Virus record (IMG/VR): IMGVR_UViG_3300037808_001516
Coordinates: 79,906 to 143,905 of that record
Source: a virus
Reading direction: 5' to 3' (one strand)
DNA: 64,000 nucleotides
Shown here: positions 42,232 through 50,029 of the stretch, piece by piece
How positions within the stretch are numbered: position 1 is the first letter of the stretch
Layout of the letters: each line of letters opens with the position of its first letter
The notes under the pieces: model-generated
What the model saw: only the letters and a program-made list of their open reading frames with translations
What the model was told of the DNA's origin: nothing
The model's database searches: none
Made by a program: the position numbers and the translations under genes

Positions 42232-45200
42232 AACAACCAGTAATATCCCCTTCGTAGGATTACATGCCCACTCAGTTGCGGGCTCTCCATTTGACGCTCT
42301 CGGCTATCCACCAGAGCACATGGACTTTGCCTATGAAAATGGTATGGACGCACTTGCGCTTACCGACCATGGTAATATGAATGGCCTAGCTTGGCAGGTT
42401 CTCCACGCAAAGAAGATGAAGAAGGAAGGTAAAGAGTTCAAGCCAATCTTCGGTTGTGAGGCTTACTTTATTCCATCTGTTGCGAAGTGGAAAGAAGAGT
42501 ATGAGGAAATCAAAGCAGCCTCCAAGAAGAAGTCTGACTACGAAGCAGACAACTCTGGGACCACAGTGGAAGACGAGGGCTCTTCTAAAAAGCGTATCAA
42601 GTCTGTTCTCAACAGAAGACGACATCTTATCTTGCTGGCACAAAACCAGACAGGTTTGCAGAACATCTTCAAAATGATTTCCAAGTCCTATACCAATGAT
42701 AACTTTTATCGTTATCCTCGTGTTGATTACGCCATGCTTAAGAAGCACAATGAAGGTGTCATCGCAGCTTCAGCTTGTCTTGGTGGTGTCTATGCTGGGA
42801 ACTACTGGGAGAACCGAGACACTGGCCCCGACGCCATATTGGGAGCGATGCGACAAACAACACAGAAGATGCAATCTATCTTCGGTGATCGATGGTATGG
42901 TGAACTGCAGTGGAATAACGTTCCGGAGCAGCACGACCTCAACCAATACATTATCCAGATGCACCAAGAGTTTGGTATTGAACTTATCTCAACCGCTGAT
43001 TCGCACTACTATAATGCAGACGTCTGGAAAGACCGTGAGCTTTATAAACGATTAGGTTGGCTAGGTAAAGGTAAGCCGGACTACTTATCAGACGAGCTTC
43101 CGCTTTCCGTTGAAGAAGTTGGCTACGAATTGTATCCAAAGAACGGAGACCAGATGTTCGAATCTTACAAGAAATACTCAGAAGAGTGCGGAGTAAAGTA
43201 TGATGACAAATTGGTTCTCGACTCAATCACCAGAACGCACCAGATTGCGCACGAAAGGATTGAGACATTCCTACCAGACAACACGGTTCGGCTACCGGAC
43301 TTCGTTGTCCCAGAGGGATCGACTGCTGGTCAAACCTTGGCTGCCCTCTGTGTTGAGGGTCTTCGGTCCCTTGACCTCCATACAAACCAGGAGTATGTGG
43401 ATCGCCTCAAGCATGAAGTTAGCGTCATCGAAGAGAGGGGTTTCTCCAAGTATTTCTTGACCATGAAGTCTATCGCTGACGTTGCGGTAGAAAAGCAGCT
43501 GGTCGGCGCAGGACGAGGTTCTGCCGCCGGCTCACTGGTAGCGTACGTTCTAAACATCACCCAGGTCAACCCTATCAAGTATGGGCTTCAGTTCGAAAGA
43601 TTCCTAACTAAGGGCGGCGCAGGCTACCCAGACATTGACTATGATGTATCTGACCCGATGGTCCTCAAGGAAATTCTTATTGACCAATGGGGCGACAACT
43701 CTGTTGTACCCATCACCAATTGGAACACACTTCAGTTGCGTTCGCTCATCAAAGACATCTCAAAGTTCTACGGTATTGACTTCCAAGAAGCAAACAATGT
43801 AACTAGTAAGATGGTTTATGAGGCAACCCCTCGGGCCAAGGCAAAGCATGGTATTACATCTGGTGTGTATGCTCCCACATTTGAGGAGTTGGTCGAGTAT
43901 TCAGAGTCCTTACAGGGTTTCTTGGAAAAGTATCCGAACATCAGAACTCATATCGAGAAACTGTATGGACAAACGCGTTCTGCTTCTCGACATGCTGGCG
44001 GTGTTGTTGTAGGTGAGAACCTAGACCAGTGGATGCCACTTATCAACTCAGGAGGAGTTCGACAAACACCATGGTCCGAGGGTATGAACGTAAGACACTT
44101 GGAGCCAATGGGTTTCATCAAGTTTGATATCTTGGGTCTTGCTTCACTTCGCATGCTGGAGGGCGCCATCGAGCGTATCCTCAAACGTCATCACGGAATG
44201 GAGAACCCTACATTTGCGGACATCAAAGATTTCTACGACAAGAACTTACACCCAGAGAAGATTGACTTGGATGATAAAGAAGTTTGGGAGAATGTCTTTC
44301 ACAAGGGTAAGTGGGCAGGTATCTTCCAGTTCACAGAGACCGGCGCTCAATCGTTCTGCAAGAATGCTAAGCCAGATAACATCATTGACTTGTCGGCTAT
44401 CACTTCTATCTATCGACCAGGTCCACTAGGTGCGGGAGTAGACAGAAAGTACATCGGAGCAAAGTCAAATCCAGAGGACGTGGAATACGTCAACAAGCAT
44501 GTGCGAGAAGTAACAGAAGAAACATACGGCTTCCTTATTTTTCAGGAGCAGATTGCTATGTTGGCTCACAAGTTAGGCAAGGACTTATCCCTGGATGAAG
44601 GTAATAAGCTCAGAAAACTACTTACTAAGAAGGGTACTGGTGAAGTCCAGGCTCAGAAAGACAAAATCTTTGACAAGTTCAAGCGCGGATGCTTGGAGAA
44701 AGGAATGAAAGATTATGAAGCTAGAGAACTTTGGGAAACATTTGAGTACTTTTCAGGCTACGGCTTTAATAAATCTCACGCTGTATCCTATTGTGTGCTC
44801 TCTTATCAGTGTGCTTATCTTCTTAACTACTATCCATCGGAATGGCTAGCAGCCTTCTTGGATAAAGAGCCGGAGACAAGAAAAGAAAGAGCAATCGCAA
44901 CAGCTAAGTCGCTTGGTTACAACGTAGAGCAACTCAACGTAAATACGTCAGGTGTCGGCTGGGAAATCAGCGATGATGGAAAGACTTTGATTCAACCCCT
45001 GTCCTCCATCAAAGGACTGGGCATCAAAGCTATCGAGCAAATCATCGAGCACAGACCGTTCAACACTATTGAGGAGTTCTTGTTCCACCCGAAGATTACT
45101 TACTCTAAACTAAATAAGAAGTCCATCACCGCTCTGTGTCTTTCCCAGGCCCTGAGCACATTACAAGACGACAGGTTCTCCGGTATGCAGCACTTTTATG

Positions 45201-45655
45201 CTGCTGTCGCAAATGACCGACCAAGGAAGGAGAAGAACCTGGATGAGAACATAGAGAGATATGAGCCAGAGGGTGACTTTTCCGAAGAAGAAAAGCTAGA
45301 GTATCTCGTCAATCTTACTGGCGTGTTCCCAATCAACGCAGTGGTTACACCAAGAGTAAGGCAGAAGCTGAACGAACTATATGTTCCGCCTATTTCAGAG
45401 TTCGACCCTGAATTAGGTGTGACCTGGTTTATCCCTAGGGAATGCATACTAAAGAAATCAAAGAACGGCAAGAACTTTTACGTGGTAAAGGTGATTGATG
45501 ACAACAACGAGATGACAACTATCCGATGCTGGGGTGTAGATCCCAAGAAAGATATTGTCCAAATCAACCGGCCTTATATGGCCAGACTAAACTATAATCA
45601 ACAGTGGGGATTTTCCACATTCAGTATGAGAAAAATGTTCAAGCTATTAGCATAA
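42221..45655 (+). CDS. dnaE: Family C replicative DNA polymerase, DnaE type with intact PHP domain
   Basis: 1144 residues. The N-terminal PHP domain (1-~270) keeps metal ligands (F-V-G-L-H-A-H-S at 11-18, T-D-H-G near 48), unlike Escherichia coli DnaE, so proofreading by the PHP site is possible. The polymerase core has G-R-G-S-A-A-G-S near 430, the paired Asp motif P-D-I-D-Y-D near 469, and the third Asp in I-K-F-D-I-L-G-L near 634. F-N-K-S-H-A-V-S-Y and helix-hairpin-helix/OB regions follow. This is the bacterial Pol III alpha class, not the family B polymerase of T4. It has its own promoter inside the preceding gene. Confidence 0.95.
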   Translation: MTSKTTSNIPFVGLHAHSVAGSPFDALGYPPEHMDFAYENGMDALALTDHGNMNGLAWQVLHAKKMKKEGKEFKPIFGCEAYFIPSVAKWKEEYEEIKAASKKKSDYEADNSGTTVEDEGSSKKRIKSVLNRRRHLILLAQNQTGLQNIFKMISKSYTNDNFYRYPRVDYAMLKKHNEGVIAASACLGGVYAGNYWENRDTGPDAILGAMRQTTQKMQSIFGDRWYGELQWNNVPEQHDLNQYIIQMHQEFGIELISTADSHYYNADVWKDRELYKRLGWLGKGKPDYLSDELPLSVEEVGYELYPKNGDQMFESYKKYSEECGVKYDDKLVLDSITRTHQIAHERIETFLPDNTVRLPDFVVPEGSTAGQTLAALCVEGLRSLDLHTNQEYVDRLKHEVSVIEERGFSKYFLTMKSIADVAVEKQLVGAGRGSAAGSLVAYVLNITQVNPIKYGLQFERFLTKGGAGYPDIDYDVSDPMVLKEILIDQWGDNSVVPITNWNTLQLRSLIKDISKFYGIDFQEANNVTSKMVYEATPRAKAKHGITSGVYAPTFEELVEYSESLQGFLEKYPNIRTHIEKLYGQTRSASRHAGGVVVGENLDQWMPLINSGGVRQTPWSEGMNVRHLEPMGFIKFDILGLASLRMLEGAIERILKRHHGMENPTFADIKDFYDKNLHPEKIDLDDKEVWENVFHKGKWAGIFQFTETGAQSFCKNAKPDNIIDLSAITSIYRPGPLGAGVDRKYIGAKSNPEDVEYVNKHVREVTEETYGFLIFQEQIAMLAHKLGKDLSLDEGNKLRKLLTKKGTGEVQAQKDKIFDKFKRGCLEKGMKDYEARELWETFEYFSGYGFNKSHAVSYCVLSYQCAYLLNYYPSEWLAAFLDKEPETRKERAIATAKSLGYNVEQLNVNTSGVGWEISDDGKTLIQPLSSIKGLGIKAIEQIIEHRPFNTIEEFLFHPKITYSKLNKKSITALCLSQALSTLQDDRFSGMQHFYAAVANDRPRKEKNLDENIERYEPEGDFSEEEKLEYLVNLTGVFPINAVVTPRVRQKLNELYVPPISEFDPELGVTWFIPRECILKKSKNGKNFYVVKVIDDNNEMTTIRCWGVDPKKDIVQINRPYMARLNYNQQWGFSTFSMRKMFKLLA

Positions 45656-45666
45656 AGGAGAAAACA

Positions 45667-46134
45667 ATGGCATCATTAGACAATAGTAGAGTAAGAGTAT
45701 TTCGCACCCGGCCCGACGCGAAACTACCAGTTAGGGCACACAGAACAGACGCAGGGATGGACTTTTTCTTCAATCCCATCGAGGGCGCAGCAGTAAGAAT
45801 CCAGCCAGGTCAGAGTGTCTTGCTGGAGACTGGAGTGAAGATGGAGGTACCGTCAGACTGCATGCTGCAAATCATGAACAAGTCAGGTGTAGCTAGCAAA
45901 CTGCATCTCATCACAGGTGCTTGTGTCGTGGACGAGGGATACACAGGAGAGATCTTTGTAAACCTTCACAACATTGGAAAGGATGTAGAGTTCATTGAGC
46001 CAGGACAAAAGGTCGCTCAAGGCGTATTCGTCAGAATCGAGAAACCTGGGTTACAGGTAATCGAAGAAGATAATATCTATGATAAGGAAACGACCAGGGG
46101 CGATGGTGCACTTGGTTCAACAGGAGATAAGTAA
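45667..46134 (+). CDS. dut: dUTPase
   Basis: 155 residues from ATG 45667 (AAAGGAG upstream; an in-frame start at 45604 inside dnaE is rejected). All five trimeric dUTPase motifs are seen: D-A-G-M-D-F, N-K-S-G-V-A, A-C-V-V-D-E-G-Y-T-G-E-I, P-G-Q-K-V-A-Q-G, and R-G-D-G-A-L-G-S-T-G. Hydrolyses dUTP to dUMP, preventing uracil in DNA and feeding ThyX. The stop overlaps the next ATG by one base. Confidence 0.95.
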   Translation: MASLDNSRVRVFRTRPDAKLPVRAHRTDAGMDFFFNPIEGAAVRIQPGQSVLLETGVKMEVPSDCMLQIMNKSGVASKLHLITGACVVDEGYTGEIFVNLHNIGKDVEFIEPGQKVAQGVFVRIEKPGLQVIEEDNIYDKETTRGDGALGSTGDK

Positions 46135-46400
46135 TGGGAAGCTTTGCAAGGAAAATAAAACGAAAGCAATTCGTCCAGGCTAGAAAGCAGTTCATGAAAG
46201 ATTTCAAATCTTCCATGGCCAACTTCAAGAAACAGGTAAAGTGCACAGAATGCGACCGACCTCCGGCGCAAGGTGAGAACATTGACGACTGGCACGTAAA
46301 TAAGTACTCAGAAAACATTGACTTAATTTGTACCAGCTGTTATACTAAAGAAGAAAGTGAGGAAATCAGTGAAGAAACTCAAGACAGCCCTGAGCTTTGA
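46134..46400 (+). CDS. Small zinc-ribbon-like protein
   Basis: 88 residues: a basic helix (R-K-I-K-R-K-Q-F-V-Q-A-R-K), then a C-T-E-C ... C-T-S-C pair of CxxC motifs spaced ~30 residues, then an acidic tail. Likely a zinc-binding nucleic-acid or protein interaction module; function unknown. Its end carries the promoter and start of the next gene. Confidence 0.65.
   Translation: MGSFARKIKRKQFVQARKQFMKDFKSSMANFKKQVKCTECDRPPAQGENIDDWHVNKYSENIDLICTSCYTKEESEEISEETQDSPEL
46318..46346 (+). promoter_or_regulatory. Sigma70-type promoter for the IMPDH/GMPR-family gene
   Basis: TTGACT (46318-46323), 17-base spacer, TATACT (46341-46346) with extended -10 TGT. It is within the zinc-ribbon gene. Start near 46353 leaves a ~16-base leader that contains just GAGGA before GTG 46369. 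Confidence 0.75.
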
Positions 46401-47391
46401 TGACGTGCTATTAGTGCCTCAGAAATCAGACATAGAATCAAGATCCGAGGTTGATACTTCTTCTGTGATTGGCGAATATAAATTTAGCTTGCCTATCATC
46501 TCTTCCCCTATGGACACCGTAACCGGAGAGGACATGGCTTTTGCTATGGGTGAGGCCGGAGGATTCGGCATTGTACATAGATATAACACAATCGAAGATC
46601 AGTCCTCACTGGTAAGGAGAGCCGTCATAGGTCGCGACTACAAAGTCGGCGCAGCCATAGGGGTCAGTGGTGATTTTGACACTAGAGCTTCTGCAGTTGT
46701 AGAGGCGGGAGCATTTTTATTGTGCGTTGACGTGGCCCATGGCCATCATTCAAACGTAGAAAGAGCAATAAAGACGCTAAAAGATAAGTTCGGAGAAAAA
46801 GTTACTATAATGGCTGGAAACGTTGCAACCGCTGACGCATTTGCGGATCTACAAGAGTGGGGATCAGATGCAATCAGGGTTGGAGTCGGCGGCGGCAGTA
46901 TTTGTAGCACTCGCATTCAAACAGCTCACGGCGTGCCCACTTTTCAGTCTGTATTAGAATGTAGTAGAGCGGTCGACAACGCCTCGTTAGTCGCGGATGG
47001 TGGAATCAAAAACGCCGGCGACATTGTAAAGTGTCTCGCCGCCGGCGCAGACTTTGTTATGCTTGGATCTCTGTTGGCGGGAACAAAAGAATCACCAGGA
47101 GAAACATTTCAAGGCAACGATGGCCGCAAGTACAAAGCTTATAGAGGAATGGCTTCTAGAGAAGCTCAAATCGCCTGGAGAGGAAGGTCTAGTTCCCTGG
47201 AAGGGGTCTCTACAACGATACCTTACAAAGGGAGAGTCTCAGAGATCTTACCGGACCTCCACCAGAACATTCGCTCTGGTCTTTCCTATAGTGGTTCCAG
47301 GTCAATCCGAGAATTTAGAGATAAAGTAAAGATGATTAAGCAAACATCTTCAGGCATCTCTGAAAGTGCAACTCACATTTTAACAAAATGA
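46369..47391 (+). CDS. IMP dehydrogenase / GMP reductase family enzyme
   Basis: 340 residues from GTG 46369 (GAGGA five bases upstream); GTG 46357 is also in frame. TIM-barrel enzyme without CBS domains, near the length of GMP reductase. [10 protein letters not shown] at the start, the phosphate loop [10 protein letters not shown] with catalytic Cys, [15 protein letters not shown] and the flap [11 protein letters not shown] are all in place. It acts on the IMP/XMP/GMP step, adjusting the purine pool for DNA synthesis. Direction (IMPDH or GMPR) cannot be settled by eye. Confidence 0.88.
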   Translation: MKKLKTALSFDDVLLVPQKSDIESRSEVDTSSVIGEYKFSLPIISSPMDTVTGEDMAFAMGEAGGFGIVHRYNTIEDQSSLVRRAVIGRDYKVGAAIGVSGDFDTRASAVVEAGAFLLCVDVAHGHHSNVERAIKTLKDKFGEKVTIMAGNVATADAFADLQEWGSDAIRVGVGGGSICSTRIQTAHGVPTFQSVLECSRAVDNASLVADGGIKNAGDIVKCLAAGADFVMLGSLLAGTKESPGETFQGNDGRKYKAYRGMASREAQIAWRGRSSSLEGVSTTIPYKGRVSEILPDLHQNIRSGLSYSGSRSIREFRDKVKMIKQTSSGISESATHILTK

Positions 47392-47723
47392 AAGAACATC
47401 AGCCAAAAAAAGTAGTTGTCATATCTTTTTCAGCTTATGAGAAGACATCAGCAGACATTAAACTTAGAATAAGAAACGATAACCTTACACAAGTGAGTTG
47501 GTTTTCAGGAATAGCAAAATTATACCTTGAAAACGACCCTGACATGTTGAAGGTTATGTACAAAGTAAAAGAAAATGCCCGGTCAATGGGCAAGAGAAAA
47601 TTAAACAGATACAAAAAGGATATTGATTCAGGCCAAGACCTCATGAGGGACCTTGGAATTACTGAATCTGACAAGGATAATATTTTCGATATGATTGAAA
47701 TGGATTTAAAAGAATATGAGTGA
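47388..47723 (+). CDS. Small protein of unknown function
   Basis: 111 residues. Begins V-V-V-I-S-F-S-A-Y-E, a hydrophobic strand, and continues with basic helices (K-R-K-L-N-R-Y-K-K-D) and an acidic end. No family seen. ATGA overlap with the gene before and 8-base overlap with the sigma-like gene after suggest coupled translation. Confidence 0.55.
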   Translation: MKEHQPKKVVVISFSAYEKTSADIKLRIRNDNLTQVSWFSGIAKLYLENDPDMLKVMYKVKENARSMGKRKLNRYKKDIDSGQDLMRDLGITESDKDNIFDMIEMDLKEYE

Positions 47724-47955
47724 TGAGGTTTGTGATTATTGTGGTGGACTCAAGGAAAGATGTTGGATAGACTACCCAGAAGATAACAACTGCGTCCATT
47801 GCACAGTGGACAAGCATGGGCAATTAACTTTAGAGCAAGCGGCAAAAAGATTGCACATATCTTTAGTGAGAGTTTCCCAGATAGAGAAAGAGGCCCTTAA
47901 GAAGCTTTCTAAGAGAATAAAATTTGACTTTCTAGATGAAAAAGACTATTTATAG
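47716..47955 (+). CDS. Zn-knuckle plus sigma70-region-4-like HTH protein
   Basis: 79 residues. The N-terminal half has C-D-Y-C ... C-V-H-C, a probable zinc site. The C-terminal half reads L-T-L-E-Q-A-A-K-R-L-H-I-S-L-V-R-V-S-Q-I and then E-K-E-A-L-K-K-L, the canonical sigma factor region 4.2 helix-turn-helix, which normally reads -35 DNA or contacts the RNA polymerase flap. No region 2 is present. It could be a late-gene co-activator or specificity factor, as T4 uses small sigma-like gp55 and gp33 for late transcription. A late-type element overlaps its stop codon. Confidence 0.75.
   Translation: MSDEVCDYCGGLKERCWIDYPEDNNCVHCTVDKHGQLTLEQAAKRLHISLVRVSQIEKEALKKLSKRIKFDFLDEKDYL
47946..47955 (+). 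promoter_or_regulatory. Putative late promoter element, CTATTTATAG
   Basis: Late-type motif overlapping the end of the sigma-like gene, 58 bases ahead of the acidic core-like gene. A second looser copy (TTATTTATAC, 47961-47970) lies directly downstream. Confidence 0.55.
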
Positions 47956-48003
47956 TTGTATTATTTATACCAATCACCGCTTTCGAAAAAGGAGAAATAT
48001 AAA

Positions 48004-48594
48004 ATGAGTGATAACAAAATGTTAAAAGAAAACACAATCCGCAGGTTTATGAAACTTGCAAACGTCGATGCAATGACTGAGAATTTTGTCAGTGAAATGT
48101 ACAGTGCCCCTGGTAAGAAAGAGGAAGAAGACGTAAAAGAGAACGAAGAGATCAACGAAGAAGAGGAAGTTGAACTTGAAGAAAATCTAGAGGACCTCGA
48201 AGAAGAAGAGGAAATGGAACTAGACGCTGAGTTGGACATGGATCCAGAAGGCGATATGGACATGGATCCAGAAGGTGAAATGGACGAGCCAGCAGATGAG
48301 CCAGGAGCCGCAGACATGAGCCTTACTGAAGAGGAGGCACAACTTCTTATCAGCCTAGGCGAAAGACTATCAGCAGCAATGGGATCTGAATCTGACGAAG
48401 ACATGGAAGACATGGAAGACATGGAAGACATGGGAGACATGGGAGAAGCCGATCCAGAAATGGAAGAAGAGGAGCCCGAAGCCCCAGGCATGCGCCAGTC
48501 AGTATATGAGAATGAGCAAGAAGACCTTGTGAACGAAGTGCTTAAGAGAGTTACTAAAAGACTTGTTGCTGCAAAGCTCAAGAATAGAAAGTAA
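48004..48594 (+). CDS. Very acidic prohead-core-like protein
   Basis: 196 residues from ATG 48004 (AAAGGAG upstream; the in-frame TTG at 47956 lies within the promoter region). N-terminus L-K-E-N-T-I-R-R-F-M-K-L-A-N is a basic amphipathic helix of the sort seen at the start of capsid-internal proteins; then Asp/Glu/Met runs with tandem D-M-E and D-M-D-P-E-G repeats, and a basic C-terminal helix L-K-R-V-T-K-R-L-V. Composition resembles the scaffold at 1.56 kb and small head-core proteins. Preceded by a late-type element, followed by a terminator: a one-gene late unit. Confidence 0.62.
   Translation: MSDNKMLKENTIRRFMKLANVDAMTENFVSEMYSAPGKKEEEDVKENEEINEEEEVELEENLEDLEEEEEMELDAELDMDPEGDMDMDPEGEMDEPADEPGAADMSLTEEEAQLLISLGERLSAAMGSESDEDMEDMEDMEDMGDMGEADPEMEEEEPEAPGMRQSVYENEQEDLVNEVLKRVTKRLVAAKLKNRK
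48400..48444 (+). repeat. Five 9-base GACATGGAA/GACATGGGA tandem units
   Basis: GACATGGAA three times, then GACATGGGA twice, in frame, encoding D-M-E and D-M-G steps in the acidic protein. Short perfect repeats like this can change number by slippage. Confidence 0.85.
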
Positions 48595-48617
48595 GATAAA
48601 ATAATACGTTATCACTT

Positions 48618-48653
48618 AAAGCCCCAAACCTATCAAGGTCACTGGGGCTTTTT
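48618..48653 (+). terminator. Factor-independent terminator after the acidic protein gene
   Basis: AAAGCCCCA / TGGGGCTTT stem with a nested ACCT-ATCA-AGGT helix in the loop, ending in TTTTT. Separates the late one-gene unit from the sigma70-driven unit that follows. Confidence 0.8.
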
Positions 48654-48655
48654 GC

Positions 48656-48684
48656 TTGATTTCCAACAGGAAAGATGCTAAAAT
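48656..48684 (+). promoter_or_regulatory. Sigma70-type promoter with extended -10
   Basis: TTGATT (48656-48661), 17-base spacer, TGC-TAAAAT (-10 at 48679-48684). The next ATG is at 48691, where transcription should start, so the mRNA would be leaderless or start codon usage differs. Confidence 0.6.
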
Positions 48685-48690
48685 AATATT

Positions 48691-49104
48691 ATGAATGAGA
48701 TACAACTTTACTCTATAATAATGTTTTTTACCGGCGTGGCCCTGACGCATGCAGTTTTTTATTTTGACAAGAAAAGAAAACGAAAAAGGTTTTACATTTT
48801 TATGTCTGCATCTATACTACAAGTTTTAGACAGTATTGACTTAGCACACAAAGCTGCAATTGATTTTATAGCAGAACAGTCAAAAACACTTGAAGATTCG
48901 CAGAAACAAGAGTACTTAGAAGAAGAGGGCAAAAAACTTTCTACGTTTATGGAACTCTATGTTTTGCTTTTTATAAACGCTGTACCACCAGCCGGACGCA
49001 AACACATAAGTTTCAGATCTTGGTCGGAAGCTCGGGCCCTCATTGAAAAGATGCGAGGGTTTCTGAAAGATGAGAAAAGTAAAGGGCGAACATTGGAAAG
49101 TTGA
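48691..49104 (+). CDS. Membrane-anchored small protein
   Basis: 137 residues: one N-terminal membrane segment (L-Y-S-I-I-M-F-F-T-G-V-A-L), then a K-K-R-K-R-K-R positive patch that should keep the rest inside, and a helical cytoplasmic domain. No family known. The predicted transcription start falls on its ATG with no clear ribosome site. Overlaps the next gene by 35 bases. Confidence 0.6.
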   Translation: MNEIQLYSIIMFFTGVALTHAVFYFDKKRKRKRFYIFMSASILQVLDSIDLAHKAAIDFIAEQSKTLEDSQKQEYLEEEGKKLSTFMELYVLLFINAVPPAGRKHISFRSWSEARALIEKMRGFLKDEKSKGRTLES

Positions 49105-49318
49105 CGAAAGAACGATAAGGATCCAAATCAAAACAGATGAGGAACAGTGCAAATTGGAAGAAGCGTTACCTGGATGGCAGTGCGTTTCATATGGATATGT
49201 TCCTAAAACCAGTGAAGATATCTATGTATTTGAAAGGGAGTTTGACTCAGACAAAGAATGGATGAGTTTTAAAAATTCCGACAAGATAACTAATTTAATA
49301 GAAATGAGAGAGGTATAA
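49070..49318 (+). CDS. Small protein of unknown function
   Basis: 82 residues, mixed alpha/beta, no known motif (K-G-E-H-W-K-V-D-E-R-T-I-R-I-Q-I and Y-V-F-E-R-E-F). It begins inside the membrane-protein gene and ends two bases before the ClpP gene, so it belongs to the same operon. Confidence 0.5.
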   Translation: MRKVKGEHWKVDERTIRIQIKTDEEQCKLEEALPGWQCVSYGYVPKTSEDIYVFEREFDSDKEWMSFKNSDKITNLIEMREV

Positions 49319-49319
49319 T

Positions 49320-50009
49320 ATGACTAAAAGAGTATCAGCAATTCCAAAGAAGAAAAAGAAGAAGAAGAAGCAAGATGAATTTACCCAGGAGGATAAACAA
49401 GTTGTAATTATAAATAACATACAACCTCCGTCGCATTCCGAGCCCGAGCCAAGGACAATAAACCTTTATGGAGACATATCAGAACTAAAAGGCGCCGACG
49501 TCGTCGCAGCTTTACTGTACCTGGAGAACACCTCCCACACGATCTCTCCGAAAGACCCCAAAGACCCAGAGTCTGATCAGGTCATCATTGCCCGCTCAAT
49601 AGCTATGATGGTGTCAACTCATGGAGGAACTGCTTCCGACATGTTTTCGATTCTTGATATCATGGACATGGTCAAGGAGAGAACGTGCGACATTGAAACT
49701 TTTGGTATAGGAAAAGTGATGTCAGCCGGCGTCCCCATTCTTGCTGCAGGAACAAAGGGTAAGCGAAAAGTTGGCCGAAACTGTCGTATCATGCTTCACA
49801 ATGTGATGGCTGGCACCGGCGGAACAATCTTTTCGATGGAGAATGAACTGGAAGAGATAAAGTGGATTCAGGAGAGGTATATTGAGACGTTAGCAAGTTA
49901 TACCAACCTGACGCCATCAAAGATAAAGAAGCTTCTCAAGACGCAGAAAGATGTTTACATCTCTGCGGAAGAAGCAATAAAAATGGGCATTGCAGACGAA
50001 ATTATCTAA
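49320..50009 (+). CDS. clpP: ClpP-family serine protease
   Basis: 229 residues. Catalytic triad in the expected places: Ser135 in K-V-M-S-A-G-V-P-I-L-A-A-G, His160 in R-I-M-L-H-N, Asp211 in Q-K-D-V-Y-I-S-A-E-E-A. N-terminus contains eight consecutive Lys (P-K-K-K-K-K-K-K-K-Q) and a disordered stretch before the core. It would form the barrel protease; no ATPase partner is seen here, so it may use a host Clp ATPase, act alone on peptides, or process prohead proteins as related S14-type maturation proteases do in other phages. Confidence 0.88.
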   Translation: MTKRVSAIPKKKKKKKKQDEFTQEDKQVVIINNIQPPSHSEPEPRTINLYGDISELKGADVVAALLYLENTSHTISPKDPKDPESDQVIIARSIAMMVSTHGGTASDMFSILDIMDMVKERTCDIETFGIGKVMSAGVPILAAGTKGKRKVGRNCRIMLHNVMAGTGGTIFSMENELEEIKWIQERYIETLASYTNLTPSKIKKLLKTQKDVYISAEEAIKMGIADEII

Positions 50010-50029
50010 TTATTGAGAGGAGTTTTAAC

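Noticed and set aside
45604-45666. Earlier in-frame start for dUTPase inside dnaE
   Set aside because: Would add 21 residues unlike any dUTPase; ATG 45667 has AAAGGAG.
47961-48581. 206-codon Ser-rich minus-strand frame
   Set aside because: Complement of GAA/GAC-rich codons of the acidic protein gives long Ser/Phe runs; it has no start context.
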